Source: Granulosicoccaceae bacterium (GTDB lineage Bacteria; Pseudomonadota; Gammaproteobacteria; DAOVJZ01). From it: a DNA stretch of 11,229 nt. The notes below the pieces were generated by a model. That model was not told where the DNA came from and did no database searches. It saw only the letters and a list, made by a program, of their open reading frames with translations. The stretch is from the NCBI GenBank assembly GCA_030632035.1, contig DAOVJZ010000026.1:1-11229 (forward strand). Direction: 5' to 3'. This document shows, piece by piece, positions 5,833 through 11,229 of this stretch (position 1 is the first letter of the stretch; every line of letters starts with the position of its first letter). The translations under genes were made by a program, and so were the position numbers.

Positions 5833-7692
5833 TTAAATGCCAGATATTAATTGACGCAGTGATTGCAAAGCTTCAACTAATTGTTGCTGATGAGGAGTTT
5901 GTTGCTTACCTGATTGCTTTAAAACAAATTCAGCCGTATCGATAACACGTTGGCTGCGTGGGTTTTTGGGGCAACTGTCTATATGTAGATATTTATCCAG
6001 TGTGCGGGTTGTTGGAGTCGATTTATCAATGTAAACAGGCCATATTTTGCTCTTTTCAGCAAGCTCTAATTTACTTTTACCAAGATCATGCTCCCAACAT
6101 TCCATTGCACAACGCATAACACGAACAGCCTGCTCCCTTAACAAAGTCTTGTCATCATCTGATTGATGTCCAGGTAAGGCCGGGGGCTCAATATAACCAA
6201 CCCCGGAAATCAACCCCGGATTCTTTCTGGCAATTTCAAGTATGCTATTGAGCGACTGTTCGACAGCATGCATACGTTGCTCGTTTTTTTCGATGGTATT
6301 AACGACGTGTTTTGGCAATTTATCATTTTCTTTATTAGCAACAGGATCCAGTACTATCGTATAACCAAACCCACTCATGGTCTCCAGCGGGTTGATAACA
6401 GCATCACTCTGAAACACATTACCACCCTTGTGGTAACAATCCACGCGAACATGTGTTGCATTTTTTTGCAATATACTGCTCTTGTTAATAAAACTTTTCA
6501 TCAACTCCATAATATCTTCGGGAAACAGGTCGTTCATATCCAGCTCACTGATTTCCTCTTCCAAATATCCAAAAAGAACTATTGCAGCTTTATTAAAATA
6601 AACAGCTTCGCCATCATGTCCGAAACACAGGATTGCACTATCATCAAGATCCAGTAATCGTTCAAGATCATTTGTACGTATCTTTACCTGATTGGCCATG
6701 CTCTCAAAACTTTCCGCAAACGTGGCAAACTCACGCAATCCCTTTTTATTGACGGTCAGCTCCAGCTTGCCATCTGCGATTTGTTTCATACCTTCAACCA
6801 TCCGGCCAAGCGGAACAAAAAGAAACCGGTTAAACAACCAGAGAGCAAACAATAATGTGCTCAATGTGAGAAGTAAAAAGCCACTTGTTGTTACTGTTTG
6901 AGTATGTTTCATTTCCTTACTTAATTTTTCTACATTCTCATAACCAATAATCCTGAATGCTGGTTTACCATCAGATGTGAGCAGGGTGAATTTAACAGGG
7001 AGATGACTGTTTTTGTTATATTGATTATTTGTATCTATCCCGGCATCTGTCATGGAAAAGATATTAATAGGGGTTTTGGTTATATTACCAATATCAGGCA
7101 GGTTAAATGCTGGATCAATAATAACCTCAAGATAACCGACCGAACGCAATCCACCTATCGGAACCAGCGTTGAGTACAACGGTTCTTTTACAGACAACCA
7201 TAGTGCATCGATTGCCTTCAAACGATCTGTCTTGCTTCTTTGAATGACTCTGGCCGCCAGATATTCCGGCAAATGGTTTTTCAACTCCGTTATTCCGGCA
7301 CTACTTTCTGCAATAAGTTCCAGATCGAGACTGTAAACCCGTAACTTCACCAGATTGATTTTTGCGAAGCCTGCAAACCCGTTAATAAATGGATCATCAA
7401 GCAATGTTATGAGTCGAGCCTGATCAACGCCAATATCCGTTTTCTGTAACGCCTGTATCAATCGTTTATTGTGGCCCAGTTTCATACCGAGATCGAAGGT
7501 GTGTTTACTGACTTTCCGGAGTGTTTCCTGTGAGGCCACCTCGATAACGCGAGATAAACTATTGATCTGCGCATCGAGTGCTGCTTGTCTGAAATATGAG
7601 CCTGCAAACAAAGACAAAACAATCGCAACAATACCAATCATCATAAATATGGCGATAGTAACCGCTTTGATGGATAATTTTTCTATGCGCAT
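5833..7692 (-). CDS. Membrane sensor: CACHE-like periplasmic domain, HAMP, PAS, and an unrecognised C-terminal output domain
   Basis: 619 residues from ATG 7692. A helix at about 9-31 and another at 270-292 enclose a periplasmic region of roughly 235 residues that resembles a CACHE-type ligand-binding domain (LRVYSLDLELIAES, then GYLEVIIDP). HAMP follows (about 290-342, with PLGRMVEGMKQIADGKLEL), then a PAS (345-448), a probable coiled coil (455-490) and a helical C-terminus. No histidine kinase, GGDEF, EAL, HD-GYP or chemoreceptor signature is present. Instead residues 512-592 carry AMECWEHDLGKSKLELAEKS, IWPVYID, TRTLDKYL and CPKNPRSQRVIDTAEFVLKQ, which looks like a conserved compact domain that I cannot name. 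It may bind a partner, nucleotide or DNA. A longer reading from ATG 7776 would overlap the rhodanese end by 43 bp and adds a polar stretch unlike a sensor N-terminus. The gap to the upstream rhodanese is 41 bp, so they are probably cotranscribed. Confidence 0.85.
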   Translation of the reverse strand: MRIEKLSIKAVTIAIFMMIGIVAIVLSLFAGSYFRQAALDAQINSLSRVIEVASQETLRKVSKHTFDLGMKLGHNKRLIQALQKTDIGVDQARLITLLDDPFINGFAGFAKINLVKLRVYSLDLELIAESSAGITELKNHLPEYLAARVIQRSKTDRLKAIDALWLSVKEPLYSTLVPIGGLRSVGYLEVIIDPAFNLPDIGNITKTPINIFSMTDAGIDTNNQYNKNSHLPVKFTLLTSDGKPAFRIIGYENVEKLSKEMKHTQTVTTSGFLLLTLSTLLFALWLFNRFLFVPLGRMVEGMKQIADGKLELTVNKKGLREFATFAESFESMANQVKIRTNDLERLLDLDDSAILCFGHDGEAVYFNKAAIVLFGYLEEEISELDMNDLFPEDIMELMKSFINKSSILQKNATHVRVDCYHKGGNVFQSDAVINPLETMSGFGYTIVLDPVANKENDKLPKHVVNTIEKNEQRMHAVEQSLNSILEIARKNPGLISGVGYIEPPALPGHQSDDDKTLLREQAVRVMRCAMECWEHDLGKSKLELAEKSKIWPVYIDKSTPTTRTLDKYLHIDSCPKNPRSQRVIDTAEFVLKQSGKQQTPHQQQLVEALQSLRQLISGI

Positions 7693-7733
7693 GGATTTAT
7701 TATACTTACTTAATTCGTAGATAAATTGCAAAG

Positions 7734-8198
7734 TTAATCTATTACCATTACCATCGGAAGCTTCTTTTCTGTCCATGCTTTCCAGCCATCACGAAACCAG
7801 TAAATATTGGTATACCCCCAATCAACGGCCTTGGTAACTGCATTCGCACTTCTAATACATAGTGTCCCATTGCAATAGAAGAGTAACGCTGTAGTTTTAT
7901 CTGAGGCTATTGATTCCAGATCCTCCATCATCATCTCTGTATTGAGGATGTTAACTGCACCCTCAATATGGCCTTTGATATATTCTGTTCTCTTTCTCGA
8001 ATCAATAATAATTAGTTTAGGATTTGTAAGAATCATATCCACTACTTCTTCTGCTAAAACAATAGTTGCCCCAAGGACAGCCTCAGGAGCACGGGGCTTA
8101 TCATATGCATTCAGGTTAAATGAAAGTATGAGTGAAAGAAAAAGGATTAAAACTTTCACTTTTGAAAAGCAAATTAATTGTATTCTCTTGGTTTCCAT
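7734..8198 (-). CDS. Periplasmic single-domain rhodanese-like protein
   Basis: 154 residues. An uncleaved anchor or signal peptide spans about 13-31 (VKVLILFLSLILSFNLNA), so the protein acts in the envelope. The rhodanese fold is shown by LIIIDSRKRTEYIKGHIEGAVNI (D66, R68), the active-site loop FYCNGTLCIRSANA with C109 and C114, and the closing GYTNIYWFRDGWKAW. The CNGxxC.RS loop is the variant common in exported rhodaneses, where the second cysteine (C114) sits at the persulfide-carrying position. The usual reaction is transfer of sulfane sulfur to a thiol or cyanide acceptor; the real partner is not visible. The start has a good ribosome site, AAAGGT, six bases or so upstream. It is the first gene of a minus-strand pair with the membrane sensor, suggesting that sulfane sulfur or envelope redox state is what that sensor reads (inference). 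Confidence 0.92.
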   Translation of the reverse strand: METKRIQLICFSKVKVLILFLSLILSFNLNAYDKPRAPEAVLGATIVLAEEVVDMILTNPKLIIIDSRKRTEYIKGHIEGAVNILNTEMMMEDLESIASDKTTALLFYCNGTLCIRSANAVTKAVDWGYTNIYWFRDGWKAWTEKKLPMVMVID

Positions 8199-8339
8199 TT
8201 CTACCTTTGTTTTACCAGCATATATCTGTGGTTAATTGTACATTTCCACCATGCCATATAATTGTATTTCATTCATTGATATAACACGTTAGCACCCATA
8301 ACAATGGTAGAATAACCTTTAAAATATACCGGTAACTTA

Positions 8340-8370
8340 TTGATATTTACCCATATGTGTGTGGTATAAA
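8340..8370 (+). promoter_or_regulatory. Candidate extended -10 promoter toward the YiiX-fadE pair
   Basis: TATAAA at 8365-8370 is preceded by TGG, giving an extended -10, and TTGATA at 8340-8345 is a fair -35 at a long 19-bp spacing. It would give a leader of about 235 bases before the ATG at 8611, which is long enough to hold a short frame or an RNA structure. Confidence 0.35.
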
Positions 8371-8426
8371 ATTATTCTTATTTCCAAGCAAAATCTGCAT
8401 TCATATATTGTTAGCTTTCATTTCTA

Positions 8427-8570
8427 TTGAACCGAGGCTGGATTCACCACAATTATTCGCTTATCCCTTCTAAAAACGTGCACCATTTGGCTAATTCTCT
8501 GGACTATAAAGATAAAGTCGAGGCTGATTTTACCGATGATCATCATAAGGATGACCTTTTATATAGGTAG
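8427..8570 (+). CDS. Doubtful 47-codon open frame in the leader of the YiiX-like gene
   Basis: From a TTG at 8427 the frame reads MNRGWIHHNYSLIPSKNV and ends ADFTDDHHKDDLLYR, with a TAG 40 bp before the next gene. The polar, His/Asp-rich composition looks more protein-like than typical intergenic reading. A GTG at 8478 would give a 30-residue form. Neither start has a Shine-Dalgarno. It could be a leader peptide, a remnant of a lost gene, or chance; I do not recognise it. Confidence 0.15.
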   Translation: MNRGWIHHNYSLIPSKNVHHLANSLDYKDKVEADFTDDHHKDDLLYR

Positions 8571-8610
8571 TTCATCACAAAAATAGGGACTTGGCAGAAG
8601 GAGTGTTTCC

Positions 8611-9489
8611 ATGGGGCTACGCGCTTCCCTCGGGCATCGAATATCAAACTGGTTAAATCAGGAGCAAGATGCGCCTGAGACCCCATTATGTGATTTTGAT
8701 CGGATCGGTTATGACATCCGACAAGCCGATGTAATTCTGGTAGAAGGACGCAGTCGCGTCAGTAATGTGATTCGTGTTATCACGCAAAGTACCTGGACTC
8801 ATTCCGTGCTCTACATTGGTCGTATCCACGACATTATGAGCCCGGAACTACGTGAACGTGTTTCCAGTTTCTACAATGGCGATCCCAACGAACAACTGGT
8901 CATTGAGGCTGTGCTTGGTGAGGGCACAATTGTTTCTCCGTTAAGCAAATACAAAAGCGATCATTTAAGATTGTGTCGTGCCCGTGGTTTAACACCGCCT
9001 GATGCACAGGAAGTTATTGCACATGCTGTTGAAACATTGGGTGCCGGTTATGATATGCGTCAATTGCTCGATCTGGCCCGGTTCATGCTCCCCTATACGC
9101 TTATGCCACGCCGTTGGCGTTCCAGTTTATTCGAACATGCGGTAGGCGATGCCGCAAGCACCGTTTGTTCTACCATGATTGCCAAGGCCTTCATGCAAGT
9201 AAGATTCCCACTTTTGCCCATCGCTTTTAAAAATGAAGATGACACTTACACCCTGCATCACAGAAACCCGAAATTGTTTACACCGCGTGATTTTGATTAT
9301 TCACCCTATTTCGACATTATCAAATTCCCTATCTGGGATCCGCACAAGAATTCACGTTATCAAAATATGCCCTGGGACGAGAAAGGACTCATATGCAATG
9401 CGCAGGGTGATTGCTTTATTCCCGATGATAAGGAAATATCCAAGGATGATGACGATACTCCGGCACCGAACAAGGAGCAAACAGGATGA
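8611..9489 (+). CDS. YiiX-like permuted NlpC/P60 (papain-like) cysteine hydrolase family protein
   Basis: 292 residues, no signal peptide. The family hallmarks appear in permuted order: RQADVILVEGRSRVSNVIRVIT, then WTHSVLYIG with H64, VIEAVLGEG with E99, and STVCSTMIAKAF with nucleophile C186. This His-Glu-Cys order identifies the YiiX/YebB branch (old name DUF830), related to the LRAT group whose members act on acyl esters or amides. Residues 151-206 and the tail from 225, ending in an acidic stretch (KDDDDTPAPNKEQ), go beyond the minimal fold. Substrate is unknown; peptidase, amidase and lipid acyl hydrolase or transferase are all possible. The start is clear: AAGGAG at 8598-8603 lies seven bases before the ATG. 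Its stop overlaps the fadE start in ATGA, so the two are translationally coupled, which favours a lipid-related role (inference). Confidence 0.87.
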   Translation: MGLRASLGHRISNWLNQEQDAPETPLCDFDRIGYDIRQADVILVEGRSRVSNVIRVITQSTWTHSVLYIGRIHDIMSPELRERVSSFYNGDPNEQLVIEAVLGEGTIVSPLSKYKSDHLRLCRARGLTPPDAQEVIAHAVETLGAGYDMRQLLDLARFMLPYTLMPRRWRSSLFEHAVGDAASTVCSTMIAKAFMQVRFPLLPIAFKNEDDTYTLHHRNPKLFTPRDFDYSPYFDIIKFPIWDPHKNSRYQNMPWDEKGLICNAQGDCFIPDDKEISKDDDDTPAPNKEQTG

Positions 9490-11229
9490 GCTTTTTATTC
9501 TGGTCAATGATTTTAATCACAGGTGTTCTTGCACTAGGCTATGTGCGTGCACCACTGATAGCAAACACACTGGTGATGGCATTTTATATTACCGCAGTTA
9601 CCATGAGTGGCGAACAACCTGTTAATTCGTTTGTGTCTGGATTTATCTGGGTAATGTTTGCCGTAATCGCGGTGTCATTGAATGTGCCCGCATTAAGACG
9701 GAAACTGATTTCTGATCGGGTGCTTACTTTATTTCGCAAAGTCACACCCCATATGTCACGCACAGAAAAAGAAGCGCTCGAAGCAGGCACTGTCTGGTGG
9801 GATGGCGATCTGTTCAGCGGCAAACCAGACTGGGACAAACTCCTGCATATTCCTGCTCCAAGACTGACTGAACGTGAACAGGACTTTATTGATGGACCAG
9901 TTGAAGATTTATGCAAAATGCTTGATGACTGGAAGATCACGCACGAAGATTATGATCTCCCCGCCGATGTCTGGCAGTTCATAAAAAGAAATGGCTTTTT
10001 CAGCATGATCATTCCACGCAAATACGGTGGACTGGAATTCTCGGCGCTTGCCCATTCAGCCGTTGTTATGAAAATTGCGAGTCGCAGTATATCTGCCGCC
10101 GTCACCGTGATGGTGCCAAACTCACTTGGTCCGGCTGAGCTGTTATTGCACTATGGTACGGAAGAACAAAAGGATCACTACTTACCACGTCTGGCAACAG
10201 GTGAAGAAGTCCCCTGCTTTGCATTAACCGGCCCGGAAGCCGGCAGTGATGCCGGTGCAATGCCTGATAAAGGTATTGTGTGTCGTGGTGAGTTTGAAGG
10301 CAAAGAAGTATTGGGTATCCGACTGAACTGGGATAAACGTTATATCACGTTGGGTCCAGTTGCGACGGTATTGGGGCTGGCATTCAAACTGTACGATCCG
10401 GATCACCTGCTCGGTAATGATGAAGCGCCCGGTATTACTTGCGCATTGATCCCTACTAACACGCCCGGTGTGAAAATTGGCGATCGTCACATGCCATTGA
10501 ATATCGCATTCATGAACGGCCCCAATTATGGCAAGGATGTATTTATTCCGCTTGACTGGGTAATTGGTGGTAAATCCGGTGTCGGTAATGGCTGGGCCAT
10601 GTTGATGGAATCCCTTGCTGCGGGGCGTTCTATTTCATTGCCTGCATTAAGCACAGGCGCAGGTAAACTCACCAGTCGTGCAACCGGTGCCTATGCACGT
10701 ATTCGCAAACAATTCAAAACCCCGATTGGAAAATTTGAAGGTATTGAAGAAGCGCTGGCACGGATTGCCGGTTTCACTTATATGATGGATTCAGTGCGTA
10801 TCATGACAGCCGGCGCGGTTGACCTTGGTGAGAAACCAGCCGTGGTCTCTGCAATAGCCAAATTCAATCTGACTGAAACCATGCGCAAAGTCGTAAATGA
10901 TGCGATGGATATACATGGTGGTTCCGGTATTTGCATGGGGCCACATAATTTTATGGGTCGCGTGTATCAGGCTGTGCCTATCAGTATTACCGTGGAAGGT
11001 GCCAACATACTGACACGTTCATTGATTATTTATGGTCAGGGCGCAATTCGTTGTCACCCTTACGTGTTCTCGGAAATGCAGGCCGCAAAAGATGAAGATC
11101 ATACGCGCGCCTCCAAAAATTTTGACAGGGCCCTGTTTGGTCATGCCGGTTTCTTTATCAGCAAGTTAGCACGTTCCTTTGTGTTGGGCCTGACACGCAG
11201 TCATATTGCACGCTCCCCTGTTGAAGGTT
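9486..11229 (+). CDS. fadE: Acyl-CoA dehydrogenase FadE, 3' end beyond the window
   Basis: 581 residues are visible with no stop; FadE of E. coli is about 814, so roughly 230 residues are missing. It catalyses the FAD-dependent first oxidation of fatty acyl-CoA in beta-oxidation. Membrane helices lie at about 3-20, 23-40 and 48-66, matching the FadE N-terminus. Next come SRTEKEALEAGTVWWDGDLF, GFFSMIIPRKYGGLEFSA, the dehydrogenase signature CFALTGPEAGSDAGA, GIRLNWDKRYITLGPVATVL, and ITVEGANILTRSLIIYGQG, whose E504 aligns with the catalytic glutamate of the superfamily. Similarity to the E. coli protein as I remember it is high along the whole visible length. The start is fixed by AAGGAG at 9472-9477, eight bases before ATG, and by the 4-base overlap with the YiiX-like gene. 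The operon partner is unusual; fadE is often monocistronic. No break or missing motif is seen. Confidence 0.96.
   Translation, partial: MSFLFWSMILITGVLALGYVRAPLIANTLVMAFYITAVTMSGEQPVNSFVSGFIWVMFAVIAVSLNVPALRRKLISDRVLTLFRKVTPHMSRTEKEALEAGTVWWDGDLFSGKPDWDKLLHIPAPRLTEREQDFIDGPVEDLCKMLDDWKITHEDYDLPADVWQFIKRNGFFSMIIPRKYGGLEFSALAHSAVVMKIASRSISAAVTVMVPNSLGPAELLLHYGTEEQKDHYLPRLATGEEVPCFALTGPEAGSDAGAMPDKGIVCRGEFEGKEVLGIRLNWDKRYITLGPVATVLGLAFKLYDPDHLLGNDEAPGITCALIPTNTPGVKIGDRHMPLNIAFMNGPNYGKDVFIPLDWVIGGKSGVGNGWAMLMESLAAGRSISLPALSTGAGKLTSRATGAYARIRKQFKTPIGKFEGIEEALARIAGFTYMMDSVRIMTAGAVDLGEKPAVVSAIAKFNLTETMRKVVNDAMDIHGGSGICMGPHNFMGRVYQAVPISITVEGANILTRSLIIYGQGAIRCHPYVFSEMQAAKDEDHTRASKNFDRALFGHAGFFISKLARSFVLGLTRSHIARSPVEG

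Larger units (their letters stand above)
8199..8610. other. Divergent intergenic region, 412 bp
   Basis: This AT-rich stretch separates the minus-strand rhodanese gene from the plus-strand YiiX-like gene, so it should hold promoters for both. The rhodanese side offers only a TACAAT-like -10 on the minus strand without a good -35. The palindrome TACCGGTA is at 8328-8335. The plus-strand side has a better promoter candidate (8340-8370) and a doubtful short frame (8427-8570). I found no tRNA, known riboswitch or transposon end. Confidence 0.6.

Noticed and set aside
6268..6657. A 129-codon plus-strand open frame opposite the sensor gene
   Set aside because: It has no motif or ribosome site and lies antisense to well-defined HAMP-PAS coding sequence.
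7693..7776. ATG at 7776 as start of the membrane sensor
   Set aside because: It would overlap the rhodanese gene by 43 bp and add 28 polar residues before a normal sensor N-terminus; the ATG at 7692 gives MRIEKLSIKA followed directly by the first helix. No strong ribosome site supports either, so some doubt stays.
9584..10490. Minus-strand open frames opposite fadE
   Set aside because: fadE is unmistakable on the plus strand, and these frames have no recognisable protein features.
1..11229. Defence island, toxin-antitoxin pair, CRISPR, prophage or transposon
   Set aside because: I saw no spaced repeats, transposase or integrase motifs, terminal inverted repeats or toxin-like small gene pairs on either strand.

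Overview
The window looks like chromosomal DNA of a gammaproteobacterium. The best taxonomic marker is the acyl-CoA dehydrogenase at the right edge, which is the long, membrane-anchored FadE type typical of that class. Base composition is moderately AT-rich, by eye in the low 40s percent GC. Several genes carry thiol, sulfur or heme redox signatures: a c-type heme sensor, a TlpA-like thioredoxin, a periplasmic rhodanese and a Cys-rich twin-DUF302 protein. This would fit a redox- or sulfur-active environmental bacterium, but I cannot name a genus.

Layout. (1) 1-2259, plus: the 3' part of a membrane c-di-GMP enzyme with a DUF3365/Tll0287-like heme domain (CxxCH), a membrane helix, a FixL-like PAS, GGDEF and EAL. 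(2) 2355-3479, plus: a class-V fold PLP enzyme. Its end overlaps by 13 bp the end of (3) 3467-3976, minus: a secreted TlpA-like thioredoxin. (4) 4097-5584, minus: a secreted protein with two DUF302-like units and six cysteines outside the signal peptide, followed by a probable terminator. (5) 7734-8198 and 5833-7692, minus: a two-gene unit of a periplasmic rhodanese and a membrane sensor (CACHE-like, HAMP, PAS) ending in a domain I do not recognise. (6) 8199-8610: a divergent intergenic region with a candidate promoter and a doubtful 47-codon frame. (7) 8611-9489 and 9486 to the right edge, plus: a YiiX-like permuted NlpC/P60 (papain-like) protein, translationally coupled by an ATGA overlap to fadE.

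Working together. The minus-strand block (rhodanese plus sensor, twin-DUF302, TlpA) reads as envelope thiol/sulfur chemistry with a sensing component. The plus-strand end pairs a possible acyl hydrolase/transferase fold with the first enzyme of fatty-acid beta-oxidation. The left-edge protein links heme-based redox or gas sensing to c-di-GMP turnover. I saw no mobile element, CRISPR array, rRNA or tRNA. Two gene starts need moving inward from the longest open frame: 5596 to 5584, and 7776 to 7692.
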